Shown here: positions 26,701-35,374 of the stretch, in pieces
Layout: each line of letters begins with the position of its first letter
Numbering within the stretch: position 1 is the stretch's first letter
DNA from: Conchocele bisecta
Lineage: Eukaryota > Mollusca > Bivalvia > Lucinida > Thyasiridae
Direction of reading: 5' to 3'
Assembly: GCA_029237695.1 (NCBI GenBank)
Contig: CM055265.1
Location: 115,418,067-115,482,066 of the forward strand
Length of the DNA stretch: 64,000 bases
Translations under genes and position numbers: made by a program
The notes under the pieces: generated by a model
What the model saw: only the letters and a program-made list of their open reading frames with translations
Database searches by the model: none
What the model was told of the DNA's origin: nothing

Positions 26701-28198
26701 CGGACAGTATGGAAGTAGATTGCAAGAGTTACCATTCGCAACTAATTAAATTTGATAAATACCGTAAAGATTCTAATAGACGCCCATGCTCTAATAGACG
26801 CCCACCCCCAAGTTTTGACGTTGAAAATGACCAATTTTTGGGCTGATTGAGACAAAATTAATACCTCTAATAAACGCCCAGTGCACACTTGAAACAAAAT
26901 CGGAGCTAAATGTAAAAAAAAAAATTCTTTTCTTTCCAGTATTTCGAAGGCAACTTCCTTGAAAATCGGGGGAAAAAAACATAATTTCTACTTTCACTTT
27001 CAAACGCGGAAGCGAAATTTGACTGTTTCCGGTGTCACAGTAAATTCCTCATCGGCAGTAGCTATTTGCACAGACGCTGGATATCAGAATTTACACATAT
27101 GCAGTTACAGAGACGATATTTTCAAATCCATCTCATATAATATGGGGTCAAATTGACACCATGTTGGATTGTTGGCCAATATTTCATAGGAGTCGAGCAA
27201 AAAATAAATATTTCTCATTCTGGAAGTTTCCATCGACCGAAAATGATCGCGCTGATACGGGCCGAAACGTCCACAGGTCGAAACGTTTACGGGCCGAAAC
27301 ATCCGTAGGCGTAAATCTGATTTCCATTTATGATGGACGCTGTCTTGATATATACATTACCAGTATTTTTAACATTTTTACGACCATAATGACCAAAAGT
27401 CGGCAGAAACGTCTTGGTCCAAAATGTCCATAAACTGACAGACAGTACAATCAAGTCTGGCAGAGACTGAGACGTTGAGAGTAACGTCCCTTCGTTATGT
27501 TTTTGTTTTGTTCAGAGAGTAGAAAATCGTATACCTTCGCTGAATAACATGTGCCTCTATTAAATGCCCACCCAGGACATCGGAGCCAGTGGTGATTCTA
27601 ATAGACGCCCGGGCGTCTATTAGAATCTTTACGGTATTTGCCTGAAAAAAAACACCATAGAATGCAATATATTGCAACTAAATTTTGAAAATCGTGGAGA
27701 GTGACCTAAGAATTTTGCTAACACACACTTTGTTATGTCATAAGTTTATGGTGATATATTTTTTTTGTCATATTCATGATATTGTAGAATATTCTGTCAA
27801 TGACAGTATAGCGAAGTACGAACGTCAACGACCTGCAGGTTTTTTCTATATTTTAGTGCGTGAAGTGTAAATGATATTACGCACATTTTTACTGTGTAGC
27901 GTGGTGTAGCGATATAGTGCAACCTCTTGCCTATACTGCTATAGTATAAAGCGGAAAACGTGCAGCTACCCTGTATGATCACAACTCACTTTGACCCATC
28001 TTCCGACACTGCCTGGATGAAGAAATATCGAACAGTTGCAGTAAACTTTGGTGTCAGTGCTGGTCCCCAGACAATGGTCTTTCCCAGATCTATATTCAAC
28101 TTGCCACTTTCAATCTGACACGACGTTTCAGGGAGAAAAGTCAAAACTGTCAAGCAACAAAATGCGCCCAAGTTAAGCCATAAAACGAATGAATCCAT
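5699..28198 (-). CDS. POGLUT2/3-like: POGLUT2/POGLUT3-like protein O-glucosyltransferase, whole gene (10 coding exon positions, 519 aa)
   Basis: Spliced exons (5'->3'): 28198-27990, 24906-24701, 22973-22762, 22339-22262, 20479-20307, one of 19115-18878 or 16635-16398, 12387-12178, 11919-11830, 8564-8442, 5719-5699. The sum is 1560 nt and phase is kept at each GT/AG junction. Known family role: an ER-lumen enzyme that transfers glucose from UDP-glucose to serine in EGF repeats of Notch and fibrillin/LTBP-type proteins. Layout: signal peptide about 1-28, filamin-type domain about 40-137, Cys-rich linker, CAP10/GT90 domain about 200-490, C-terminal HDEL. Landmarks matching vertebrate POGLUT2/3: [62 protein letters not shown]. 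Length is close to the usual ~500 aa. Unusual: exon 6 is duplicated, exon 3 has tandem partial copies, and introns are full of MITEs. Confidence 0.95.
5966..6376. mobile_element. R3 TTAA MITE
   Basis: Ends TTAACCCTTAGACCGCTA and its inverse with TTAA duplications; internal GACAGCACTTCGGAATCATT hairpin. R3 is a second TTAA-type family distinct from R2. In intron 9 of the glucosyltransferase gene. Confidence 0.8.
6505..6915. mobile_element. R5-related element with 21-bp triplication
   Basis: Right end CTTATCTGGAGCTCTGA as R5, but the body differs (shared with 26067-26428). TATTTTCACATTGCTGTGC is repeated three times at 6767-6834. Confidence 0.65.
6949..7250. mobile_element. R1 hairpin MITE
   Basis: Full arms and central palindrome; left end starts GTAGCTGATTTCACC. 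Confidence 0.8.
7251..8012. other. intron 9 sequence without gene
   Basis: Holds an A-run at 7611-7624 and a CCTTGACCTTGGG repeat near 7675; several phrases recur at 4850 and 12700. No exon signal found. Confidence 0.5.
8013..8327. mobile_element. R1 hairpin MITE
   Basis: Full-length copy ending about 115 bp downstream of exon 9's donor. Confidence 0.82.
8442..8564 (-). CDS. POGLUT2/3-like: glucosyltransferase exon 9: C-terminal helix and CxC tail
   Basis: Forty-one codons (473-513): EYSKRM, acidic [10 protein letters not shown] and [12 protein letters not shown], aligning with the end of vertebrate POGLUT2 before its KDEL-type signal. Acceptor TATTACAG, donor GTAATT. Retention of the next intron would add 13 hydrophobic residues and a stop, losing HDEL. 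Confidence 0.9.
8598..8960. mobile_element. R5 hairpin element
   Basis: Complete copy with central GTCTCCAAGGAGAC palindrome, 34 bp upstream of the exon 9 acceptor. Confidence 0.78.
9013..9364. mobile_element. R4 hairpin element
   Basis: R4 has a near-perfect palindrome built on AAGTCGCGGGAATACTGGAC with a side arm including CTGCGCCTCACGGTTACGGA (inverse). Palindrome centre is near 9295. Confidence 0.75.
9466..9781. mobile_element. R1 hairpin MITE
   Basis: Ends GTAGCATATTTCAC and GTGAAATCGGCTAC, central palindrome intact. Confidence 0.8.
9935..11640. repeat. tandem/dispersed repeat field with AAAACTTTAACC and ACGT arrays
   Basis: Three diverged copies of a ~200-bp unit (CACCATGGGCTTTCTGTAGA near 9953, 10390 and 11237), AAAACTTTAACC arrays at 10555-10720 and 10855-10970, and (ACGT)n at 10975-11013. 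CCTTGACCTTTGGGGTTA phrases recur. No coding signal. Confidence 0.65.
11830..11919 (-). CDS. POGLUT2/3-like: glucosyltransferase exon 8
   Basis: Thirty codons (443-472): [23 protein letters not shown], matching the helical end of the CAP10 domain. Acceptor TTTGCAG, donor GTAAGT, phases 0 and 0. Confidence 0.92.
12178..12387 (-). CDS. POGLUT2/3-like: glucosyltransferase exon 7: CAP10 acceptor-side region
   Basis: Seventy codons (residues 373-442): [57 protein letters not shown]. These are highly conserved in all CAP10 glycosyltransferases. Acceptor ATTTCAG, donor GTATAT, phases 0 and 0. Confidence 0.95.
12445..12510. repeat. R8 core palindrome
   Basis: Perfect hairpin on GGATTTACATTTATTGAGCA; isolated core of R8. 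Confidence 0.75.
12511..13339. other. intron sequence without gene
   Basis: Contains GTGGATTTGTGTGAGGGCGG repeats shared with 7540; nothing else recognised. Confidence 0.4.
13340..13675. mobile_element. R1 MITE with internal tandem duplication
   Basis: The right half is present twice in direct order (13463-13556 and 13563-13656), starting CCAAAATGGCTGTGATAATG. The left terminal repeat is missing. Confidence 0.8.
14271..15434. mobile_element. R3-like ends enclosing an R4 copy
   Basis: Left TTAATCCTTACACGACG and right CAGCCTAAGGTTTAAC resemble diverged R3 ends. R4 (14562-14920) lies inside, indicating nested insertion. The rest includes a CCGC-rich patch at 15290-15345. Confidence 0.5.
14562..14920. 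mobile_element. R4 hairpin element
   Basis: Palindrome centre near 14645; side arm with CTGCGCCTCACGGTTACGG near 14796. Confidence 0.78.
15543..16060. mobile_element. R2 TTAA MITE
   Basis: Left TTAAAGGTACATGCCCACTC, right GAGTGGGCATGTAA; body intact. Confidence 0.78.
16233..16369. repeat. R11 element holding a 21-bp minisatellite
   Basis: Inverted ends TACAGTGAAACCTCGCTAAA. Inside, GGGGACCTCCCACACTGTAC is repeated about 3.5 times (16263-16336). Ends 29 bp before the donor of the downstream exon 6. Confidence 0.8.
16398..16635 (-). CDS. POGLUT2/3-like: glucosyltransferase exon 6, downstream alternative version
   Basis: Encodes residues 293-372 in the other isoform: [52 protein letters not shown]. 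Acceptor TATTGCAG, donor GTAAGA, 238 nt, phases 2 to 0. Closer than the other version to vertebrate POGLUT2 (VSLD start, ELIDAA-like and ISFFDFFK), so probably the ancestral exon. Using both versions together (476 nt) would shift the frame. Confidence 0.92.
17236..17604. mobile_element. R5 hairpin between the two exon 6 versions
   Basis: Complete R5 with central GTCTCCTTGGAGAC; same orientation as the copy at 18400. Confidence 0.8.
17797..18170. mobile_element. R4 hairpin between the two exon 6 versions
   Basis: The palindrome loop carries an extra AATTACAATTTGATTT...AAAATTGTAATT hairpin at 17874-17914. Confidence 0.78.
18400..18782. mobile_element. R5 hairpin close to upstream exon 6
   Basis: Complete R5; lies about 95 bp downstream (transcript sense) of the exon 6 donor at 18877. 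Confidence 0.8.
18878..19115 (-). CDS. POGLUT2/3-like: glucosyltransferase exon 6, upstream alternative version
   Basis: Encodes residues 293-372 in one isoform: [48 protein letters not shown]. It has acceptor TTTTCAG, donor GTGAGA, length 238 nt, entry phase 2 and exit phase 0. These match the second version at 16398-16635, with about 43 of 80 residues identical by my alignment. It has no stop codon and keeps WRGRDS, so it looks functional. It is the more diverged version relative to vertebrate POGLUT2. Confidence 0.88.
19265..19690. mobile_element. R6 long inverted repeat (CACGTGATCA ends)
   Basis: Ends AAGGTGTATGATCACGTGGT and inverse; central perfect hairpin on GAATCGATTTCCGTGTC. Between exon 5 and upstream exon 6. 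Confidence 0.8.
19740..20180. repeat. two diverged direct repeats, CAAGGGGATA-type
   Basis: Units near 19855 and 20000 share TTTGGTTACGAT...AAGTAGAACT and GGCCAACAAGGGGA-like phrases. Intronic. Confidence 0.45.
20307..20479 (-). CDS. POGLUT2/3-like: glucosyltransferase exon 5: CAP10 core
   Basis: Residues 236-292 carry [21 protein letters not shown] and IIMPTYDIT, among the most conserved CAP10 motifs. Acceptor TTTGCAG, donor GTACAT, phases 0 to 2. R6 inverted-repeat elements lie on both sides (19265-19690, 20528-20968). Confidence 0.94.
20528..20968. mobile_element. R6 long inverted repeat
   Basis: Second R6 copy, 48 bp upstream of the exon 5 acceptor, with the same central GAATCGATTTCCGTGTC hairpin. 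Confidence 0.8.
20970..21372. other. AT-rich intron sequence
   Basis: Nothing recognised besides homopolymer runs. Confidence 0.4.
21373..21621. mobile_element. R3 TTAA MITE
   Basis: TTAACCCTTACACCGCTA to CAGTCTAAGGGTTAA; central GCACTTCAGAATCATTTCC hairpin. Confidence 0.82.
21747..22048. mobile_element. R11 element
   Basis: Ends ACAGTGGAACCTCTCTAAAC and GTTCTACTGTA. Confidence 0.65.
22262..22339 (-). CDS. POGLUT2/3-like: glucosyltransferase exon 4
   Basis: Twenty-six codons (residues 210-235) with GKHVGFKMF and LLSLTRK, matching the start of the CAP10 domain. Acceptor TTTTGTAG, donor GTAAGA, phases 0 and 0. The A-tail of a SINE ends only about 20 bp upstream of the acceptor. Confidence 0.93.
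22358..22626 (-). mobile_element. tRNA-derived SINE with conserved central domain
   Basis: Read on the minus strand: a tRNA-like head with B-box GGGTTCGAGCC near 22595-22605, then a central block CCTTGAGCAAGACACTT known from several animal SINE groups, then a T-run at 22362-22376 that is the A-tail. Lies in intron 3 of the glucosyltransferase gene just before exon 4. Confidence 0.75.
22762..22973 (-). CDS. POGLUT2/3-like: glucosyltransferase exon 3: Cys-rich linker into catalytic region
   Basis: Residues about 139-209, containing KCYCPELD, the tryptophan-containing [10 protein letters not shown] and the [11 protein letters not shown] stretch typical of POGLUT2/3. Acceptor TTTGCAG, donor GTGTGT, phases 1 to 0. 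Its first part and acceptor are copied twice upstream, near 23398 and 23746. Confidence 0.93.
23030..23325. mobile_element. R5 hairpin in duplicated exon 3 region
   Basis: R5 lying between exon 3 and its first partial copy. Confidence 0.72.
23326..23412 (-). pseudogene. partial copy 1 of glucosyltransferase exon 3 with acceptor
   Basis: Reads acceptor TTTGCAG then [20 protein letters not shown], starting at 23398, near-identical to true exon 3, then diverges to GSHYYLH and a stop. No good donor. Confidence 0.85.
23413..23690. mobile_element. R5 hairpin, second in exon 3 duplication
   Basis: Very similar to the neighbouring copy, so it was probably carried along in the duplication. Confidence 0.72.
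23691..23790 (-). pseudogene. partial copy 2 of glucosyltransferase exon 3 with acceptor
   Basis: Acceptor TTTGCAG then [19 protein letters not shown] from 23746; internal deletion relative to exon 3. Confidence 0.82.
23978..24261. mobile_element. R2 TTAA MITE, internally deleted
   Basis: TTAAATGTACATGCCCACTC to GGACATGTATCTTTAA, about 280 bp, lacking the middle. Confidence 0.72.
24466..24670. repeat. R10 foldback element
   Basis: Arms CACAGGTTGAAGTAACGGAC and inverse; its right edge is 30 bp from the exon 2 donor. The paired copy is at 55050-55206. Confidence 0.8.
24701..24906 (-). CDS. POGLUT2/3-like: glucosyltransferase exon 2: filamin-type domain
   Basis: Residues about 70-138. Beta-rich filamin/ABP280 repeat with [15 protein letters not shown] and [12 protein letters not shown], as in KDELC proteins. 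Acceptor TTTATCAG, donor GTAAAA, phases 2 to 1. The foldback element at 24466-24670 starts about 30 bp past the donor. Confidence 0.93.
25045..25370. repeat. two direct ~180-bp repeats
   Basis: GATTCAAGTGTCCAAGTAT and TTGAAGATATTACAT occur at the same offsets in both halves. Intron 1. Confidence 0.7.
25794..26060. mobile_element. R1 hairpin MITE, right end lost
   Basis: Starts GTAGCCGATTTCATCAAC; joins directly to the next element. Confidence 0.78.
26067..26428. mobile_element. R5-related element
   Basis: Ends AGAGCTCCAGATAAG and CTTATCTGGAGCTCTGA; body as in 6505-6915. Confidence 0.68.
26660..26745. repeat. R13 foldback
   Basis: Arms TAGTTGCGAACGTTAACT and inverse, centred on the ACCGGACAGT region. 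Confidence 0.75.
26758..27637. mobile_element. ~880-bp element with inverted ends TACCGTAAAGATTCTAATAG
   Basis: Left end at 26759 and right inverse at 27604-27637; internal AATAGACGCCC repeats beside both ends. TA at both edges fits a mariner-like or Kolobok-like non-autonomous element; class not certain. No long ORF. Confidence 0.72.
27990..28198 (-). CDS. POGLUT2/3-like: glucosyltransferase exon 1: signal peptide and start of filamin domain
   Basis: Start ATG at 28198-28196 begins [15 protein letters not shown], a short hydrophobic signal sequence with likely cleavage near ETSC/Q. An in-frame ATG nine codons upstream (28225) is an alternative. The exon carries the family's WGPAL and YFFIQAV motifs. 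Donor GTGAGT at 27989; ends in phase 2 (residues 1-69). Confidence 0.9.
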
Positions 28199-29038
28199 TA
28201 TTACAACCGTACTCTGCAGTAACATCAGACAAATTACAACAGAGCCATGTAAAAATCCTAACTTGACAACATGGGTGTGAGTGAATAAATCGCTAAAATC
28301 AATGCCACGTTTGACGTGATTAAAAAATTGTGTTGTTGTTGTTGATGATGAAGGCCCTTGTTGTTGTTGTTTGCTGGGAGTTCCAGCCGCTGACTTTTCG
28401 CAAGGAATATCCAAACACGTCCGTACGTTCCGCGTCCACTTCTTCACCGTGTTCCAGATGCAGGCGCGTAGCTGCCTATACGCGAGTACGCGGCTGAATC
28501 CACATGATTCTGAGAAAAAAAAATCGGCCAAAGTTGCAATTCAGCCAAAGTTGCAGTATGCGTACTTGACTACATACTCATATTATAACGTTCCTTGCCG
28601 GAATAAATCTCCATTTTCCAGTACTAAATAAAGCACCTCAGAACGCCCAGAATGCACCAGATTGCACCATTGTTTTCAAAAAATTTCGGGGGGGGGGCAT
28701 GCCCCCCTCCCCCCCCCCCCCCTAGCACAATTATGAATCCACATGGATAGAGGGCTAGCTACGCCCCTGAGATGGTGTGTCTCGTGCTCCTCTGGGTGAT
28801 AAAGACGGTGAAATATATATCTATCGAGTGGATGAGAAACTGAAGTTTTTCGGAAATATTGTAGCAAATGCAAGGAATATCCTAACACGATGAGTCGAGA
28901 ATGCGTAGAAGACAACAAACTCTTCTTCTTGTATGGGAAAATTGAGCCTGCGTATATTTTCCAGGCCAAGCAGACACTATGTGGCTGTGACTAGAGTAGT
29001 GCATGGAGCTTATGTGTTTTATGTCCAGTGTAGATCCA
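28199..29038. other. upstream region of glucosyltransferase gene
   Basis: Includes the presumed 5' UTR with TTGTTG repeats near 28330 and a G7/C10-type run at 28687-28722. No second gene seen. Confidence 0.45.
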
Positions 29039-29338
29039 GTAGACTATTTAACCAACATTGCAAAGTATACTTTTCTAGCAAAGTATACTTTGAGGGAGAA
29101 ATTTTCAATTTTATGATAAATTTATTAATTTTTATTATACTGAATGTATTACATTATCACAGCCATTTTGGCTGTGATAATGTAATAAATTCAGTATAGT
29201 AATTCTGCATAGTTTTAATCATCAAATATATACAATCGTTAGTTCTATATGACATAATGCATTTCTGGAAAATCAATGATTACTCACTCAAAGTATACTT
29301 TGATAGATAAGTGTACTTTGCAATGTTGATGAAATCCG
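29039..29338. mobile_element. R1 hairpin MITE
   Basis: Both arms and central palindrome present. Confidence 0.8.
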
Positions 29339-29697
29339 CACAATCTGATTAGTAGCTGCACTATTCGCCAGTCCATATAACAAGCAGTATTGATCATTAT
29401 CAGGCTACACGAGTGTGTTATTTGATCAGGATTTACAATTAAATGGTCACACATCCCTTAAGCCAAACAACAGGAAATCTAACAATTATGTTAGTTGAAC
29501 TCGTATAGTTGTATGCTAATTGAGTGCGAATTGTACGAAAACAACGACACAATTCAACATCAGTCAGCATGTGTAAGCATCTTCTGTGATGGCCAAACAG
29601 CAACCTGTAATGTCACTCTACAGAAGGGAATTTTAGCTGTGACTGCAGAAATGGAGCTTATGTGACCAGCGTAGCTACTGATCAAATGTCACACTCC

Positions 29698-29935
29698 TGG
29701 GGGCCGTTTCACTAAACTTCTTACGACTAAAATGTTCGTAGCCTAAGTGCAAACTTATGATAGTCTGTAAATGTCACATTAACAATGTTTTATTGTAAAC
29801 AATTATTGGATTTACATTTATTGAGCATAGGCTGCTATGCTCAATAAATTTAAAGCCATCAATTGAAATTTCTAGACGATCCTAAATTTTCACTACGAAC
29901 ATTTTAGTCGTACGAAGTTTAGTGAAACGGGCCCC
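29698..29935. mobile_element. R8 element, complete
   Basis: Ends GGGGCCGTTTCACTAAACTT and inverse; inner CGACTAAAATGTTCGTA and the GGATTTACATTTATTGAGCA hairpin. Confidence 0.78.
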
Positions 29936-30383
29936 TGTAGCATGATTACGATGGAGCATGACGAATGTCATTAATTAATAGAATGGCGAACAGTGCAGAT
30001 CCTGAACAGACTGTGCGGATGCCCAATAATAATATTTATTCAGTCATTGTGACATTTATTAAATTCGTTTTCTTGTTAGTTCTCAATCATTTAAACCCAT
30101 TTTAAAATACCATATTATATAATCACTCAAAGAACTTCACTCTGGTGGATTAAAAACGACCAGAACTATCAAATTATCATACAACGCGTGAAAATTGTGT
30201 ATACCTGCTGATAGTATGTATCACTTCCTGCAAGTTTTAATCTAATGGTATTACCTTTGTGACGGTAAATTAAAAAACATCATGACCCGAAAATAAAAAT
30301 GTTAGAATTAATTTAATACTAAAATGGATAATTCAACAAATAAACCGGCCGTCATCTCGACTTTCTAAGCACCAGAACATTTT

Positions 30384-30580
30384 CAGTAGAACCTCTCTAA
30401 ACATGACACCCATACAATATATGTCTACTTAATTGTACATGTATGTGTTTATTGTCATCTCTCACCACTGATAACGTATGTTCATGATCGCAAACCAATT
30501 AAACCTGTTTTGCGGTGCCTATATACCTAATTTACAGTGAAGCCTCTCTCAGTTTGTCCGGTTTAGAGAGGTTCCACTGT
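30384..30580. mobile_element. R11 element
   Basis: Left CAGTAGAACCTCTCTAAAC, right GTTTAGAGAGGTTCCACTG. Confidence 0.65.
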
Positions 30581-31287
30581 ATATGCGGTATATGTATTTC
30601 TATTAAGAAGAAGCATAAATATATATATACACATTGTACGTATGAAGCTCCAATACCACACCCACTCATATATACATGCATTGGTGGTGCACGGTATTTG
30701 TCATGCAATATAAATGGTTATAAGTATTTATTCCATTAATGATATTCCATAATATTCCAAACTGTTCTGCATGGTATGTAGTTTACACAAGATTATTTAC
30801 CAGTATGTAAGTATAGGAATTAAAGTCAAGATGGCACCCAAGATGGCCGACAAAAATATTACAATGATGGGACATTCATTAAGTGTGTGGTGATGAATGA
30901 CCGGATACCTGGTTTGGCCCTCACGTACGTCGTTGGCATACTTGTACGTGACAGTTGAATCTGGTTATATCCCTTATGTGAGTATTACGCGTATTCGTAA
31001 TCCTATTACTTTTAGGGGAAGGGGCCAAGTGATGTTGGTGTAGTATGGACCTGACATCAGGTCAGGTTATTCTAATTTCAGGGCGAAATATATTTTGTTT
31101 ATGTAAATATGCCGTTCTGATTAGTGAATTCCCCCCCCCCAACCCCCACCCCCCCCCCACCCCCCCCCCCCCCCCAATGCAGCAGGTTAAATACGGGACC
31201 GAACCCGTTGACCCAGCCTTAAATGACGTTAGCTGTTGATAGGCCGGTAAACACCAATCAATCAATCAATCATATACTGATAAAACT
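30581..31287. other. intergenic, no gene seen
   Basis: C-rich run at 31130-31178; CAAGATGGC repeat near 30827. Confidence 0.45.
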
Positions 31288-31430
31288 GTGGGAACGAATT
31301 GTTATTTCGTGGGAACGAATTGTTAATTCGTGGCAACGACTTGTTAAATTGAGGGAACGAATTGTTGTTTCGTGGGAACGAATTAATAAAAAAAAAAGAA
31401 TTCTACGTCCCTTGCGGGGCTCCGTAGTAT
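31288..31430. repeat. R7 minisatellite element
   Basis: GGGAACGAATTGTTATTTCGT units then A-run and GGGGCTCCGTAG end. Confidence 0.75.
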
Positions 31431-32655
31431 CATGATGTATGATTATCACCACACAGTTAATATAAACTAGGGTACGGAGTGAAACGTACACTTCAGAGAC
31501 AATACCAACACAGACAGTACATGTATTCTTTTCTGCATTTAACACATCCAATAACCGCATCAGAAAACGTTAAAGGAAACTTATTCTTATTCAAATGCAG
31601 CATGCAAGCAACATATGCATGTATGTTCCACATTGGGCATTTACGACACATGCTAGTCTTTTCTAGTCAATTTAATAGGGCAACATGCATATATGATTAC
31701 CTTTATTTTCTTCCCAGACTTAGTATGCATGTCATTAAGCTGGACATATTCCATAGAAAAAGAATCACAATGACACATATATCAGTGGCTGACATGTTCA
31801 TATTGGTTGGTTTGGAAGTATTCATCTATTTACCACAATGTTACCTGGCAAATCATCAGATCATGGCGGAAAAGAAATGTATCCCATTTGGCGTCCATCT
31901 TGGACGCCATTTTGAATTGAAGGTCTTTTCATCAGAGCCCATACTGACATGAATCAGTTGAACTAGTAATCGTTACACAAACTGCAAGACTTGCTGTCAT
32001 ATTTGGTATCGCCATACATAATGACAATTATTCTACGCTAACAGTAACGTGCATGCATTTAATAGCGGGTGGGGTAACGTTAACTTTATAAAATGCTCAT
32101 ATTTGCCCAAGATCAAAACATGTAACACATGTGCATGGTCATTTTATAAGCTCCACAGATAATGCTAAGACCGCGAAATGATATAAACGTAATTGAATAT
32201 AAAAATCTTCGTATATTTTTCGGACCACAAATTTTCATTATTTTTCGTTTATTAAATCCAAGATATCACTTAAAAATTCCACTATTTTGACAATTTGTAC
32301 AAAACATAACAGTAAATTATGACAAAAATCAAATATCCCTATATGGCGGCCATCTTGGACGCCATCTTGAATATAAGGCCTTTGACCACGGAACCCAGAA
32401 TGGCATGAAGTGGTTTCATGAACTAGAGGCTTACGAACATTTTGATATATCACAACCTATGTTCTAAATGACAGTCCACCCCCTTGTCAGATAGGCACAG
32501 GTTGTTGCTCTACTAATAATAGTGATTCATTTAACAATAAATGCCAACTGTAACTGGCACGTTTATGCGTAGAAGAGGTCTTAACTTTTTGTATCAAGCC
32601 TCATTCAAATAACTCCATATGTTAGTGTTGTATCATACGGGGCTCCGGAGGGGAC
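31431..32655. other. intergenic, CCATCTTGGACGCCAT repeat
   Basis: Two related phrases at 31893 and 32347 share GGACGCCATYTTGAAT and what follows. The 157-codon open stretch at 31479 has no recognisable protein features. Confidence 0.5.
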
Positions 32656-32919
32656 ATAGAGAACAGTAGGTTAGTGCCGTGAATGGGAAAAAATATCTGG
32701 CAAGGCTCAGGAAACGGGATGGGCGAGGCTCTGCCGAGCACATCCCGTTTCCCTGCCACGCCAGATATTTTTTCCCATTCACGGCACTAACCTACTATTC
32801 TATTTATCCCGTCAACACCTACAAATGGCTGTAAAATGCAAAAGTAGTATTGACTGGATATCAAAAATGTTTCACGGCACCGTGTTTCACTACACATACG
32901 CACTGTGTTGACGGGATAA
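32656..32919. mobile_element. R9 hairpin element
   Basis: TAGGTTAGTGCCGTGAATGG and its inverse flank a GAGGCTCTGCCGAGC loop; the tail ends GTTGACGGGATAA. Placed next to an R7-like end (GGGGCTCCGGAGGGG). Confidence 0.8.
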
Positions 32920-33675
32920 ATGATTTTTATTAGCCGATCTATTTATAGATCGGCTATATATTGGTTATCCATTGGTTTGTGAAAACGTTTGTAACCACCC
33001 TTTTCTCCTATATTCGGTAATCTACAAACGCGAAATTTGTTGTATCACTTCCAAATTACATAAACCGGATAATTTTTCATTTTTGGCTATTATCTCTGTT
33101 GACAACATTAAACATAGCGAAATAACACAATTTGGCTATAAATAAACGTTTTCACTACAAGTTGAAGAGTTCGGTAAACTAAAGTTAGGCGGTTTGCAAT
33201 TTGGCTATAAATAAACACTAAAGTTAGGCGGTTTGCCTTCTAGTCGAGGATTCCGGCACCTCGTGTTAATTTATGACACCCGGTGTTTTTATAAACTTGA
33301 ATGTATAAGGTTTCCAAAAAGTTGAAGGTCATTTGAAGGTCATTGAACTTTATGCTTGACGGAAGTCGAAAATTGCCAATATATGAGCCAATAGGTCATG
33401 GTCCTTAACCTGGAAATTGGTGTAAGTTGTTAAAAAACGTTTCTGATGGATATATTAAAGAATTTACGTAAACTACACTAATATTCAGTATATAATTATC
33501 ATATTTTCAAGATGGCCACCAAAAATCGGGTATTTATGAGATTTCGGTTGACTTGCTACATATTTGTGTAATGCTAAGCACCTTCACCTATATTCAAAGG
33601 CTAATTCTTTCAACTGGAATAATATTGTTTACATTTGACTAACATAAGTATTGCTATGATCCATAGGCAAGCCGA
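32920..33675. other. intergenic, nothing recognised
   Basis: Short direct repeat of TTTGGCTATAAATAAACRYT at 33132 and 33200; otherwise no feature. Confidence 0.4.
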
Positions 33676-34110
33676 ACATTATTGGGGGGGGGGGGGGGGG
33701 GGGTGCAATGTTGAGGGCCCCGCCCGATAGCGCTAGGGGGGTCCGGTGGCATGCCCCCCCCCCCCCCCTCCCCCCCCCCCCCCTCCCCCCCCCCCCCCAC
33801 CCGAAATTTTGAAATCCAAATGGTGTGAAACGCCATTTCCTGAATTCTCAGCAAAGTTTGAGCACATTCTATTACTCTCATTTTTTTATTTGTTGTCTCC
33901 CACCTCCAAAACGACGATTAAACTCCGTGGCTGAATGGTCGGGGCGGATGGGCAGGTCCCAACCGCTCCTCCCTCTCTAAATTAGTCTGCTTAGTCAGAA
34001 TCGGGTTCCCAGTACTCATGATTACACAAATATATTAGAATAAAAAATCCAAAATTTACAGAATTATTGGGGGGGGGGGGGGGCCGCCCCGCCCCCGCTT
34101 CCGCAGCCCC
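33676..34110. repeat. G-run/C-run region related to R12
   Basis: G run at 33683-33702, C runs at 33755-33799, another G run at 34070-34083. AAACTCCGTGGCTGAATGG is shared with R12 at 57990. Confidence 0.6.
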
Positions 34111-34264
34111 TGTGATCAGATATTAATGATAGCTAAATATAACTGGGAGAATTTGGTTGGGGAGGAAATCAACACTTCTCTCACTTTTCCCTGAGATTCC
34201 GTAACTACTAAAATGTGGACATATATTGAACCCTGATTTGATAGGCTAATAACATCATGCTCTG

Positions 34265-34628
34265 CATGACTTTTCATTGTTTTATTAATTCGTTCCCACG
34301 CAATAATTTGTTCGCTCAATTTAACAATACGTTCCCTCGAATTAACAATTCGTTCCCACTAAATGACACAATTCGTTCCCTCGAATTAACAATTCGTTCT
34401 CACGATATAACAATTCGTTCCCACGAATTAACAATTCGTTCCCACGAATTAACAATTCGTTCCCGTGGGAACGAATTGTTATTTCGTAGGAACGAATTGT
34501 TAAATTGAGGGAACGAATTGTTAATTCGTGGGAACGCATTGTTAAATTGAGGGAAGTAATTGTTGTTTCGTGGGAACGGATTAATAAAAAAAAAAAAGAA
34601 TTCTACGTCCGCTGCGGGGGCTCCGTTG
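34265..34628. repeat. R7 minisatellite element, inverted halves
   Basis: About nine units on one strand then about five inverted, turning near 34463. Confidence 0.8.
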
Positions 34629-34893
34629 TATCATGATTTGTGAAACTCATCACACAGTTAATATAAACTAGGGTACGGAGTGAAACTTACACTTCAGAGA
34701 CAATAGCATGATGTGAAGTATGAGAAATTATATTGAACTATTGTGCATAGTTTTTGAGATACGGGATTTTGAAAGTTTTTAATTTGTCGTTTGTTTTATC
34801 CATCAGATATGCAAGTACAGTTGTATTTCTTTCGGTTAAAAAAGCACTGTACTAGCAATGTATTTCCCAATTCAATTTGTAACTTTGATAAGA

Positions 34894-35374
34894 TTAATGG
34901 TACATGCGCACTCAGTAGGCACACAATGTTCTTCATATCAGAGACATCTTCTGAGACATTTTCTGGCAAGATAAACGTTCATTCACCACTGCCCCATGTA
35001 TTGATTGACATTATTATATATTTTATAGCAGACTTAAATTTCCATACTGATATCAGGGGCGATAACCGTGTTTAAAATGTTAAAGGAAAATACTATTTAT
35101 ACTCTGTATTTATGTTTTGATGTGCAATTATCATAGTTTATAATCTGTCGAAAATATTATTTTTCTTGTGACGCATTTAATGAGTATACATAATTAAAAA
35201 AATATCATGCCTCATTTGCATATCAGTAAAATAAATATCACTAACTGATTATATCTGTATAGCGGACACTTGTAATTGTTCGAACTGGTGGGATAGTGAC
35301 ACAATTATACACTAATTTAATTCCTATAAAGAACATACTCATAGTGTGCCTACTGAGTGGGCATGTACCTTTAA
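34894..35374. mobile_element. R2 TTAA MITE
   Basis: TTAATGGTACATGCGCACTC to GGGCATGTACCTTTAA, 186 bp past the stop codon of the RRxS gene. Confidence 0.78.

Noticed and set aside
31479..31952. 157-codon open frame on the plus strand
   Set aside because: No recognisable domain, odd composition, overlaps a dispersed CCATCTTGGACGCCAT repeat; likely chance.
34257..34588. CRISPR-like regular repeats
   Set aside because: 21-bp units are directly adjacent without unique spacers and belong to the R7 minisatellite.
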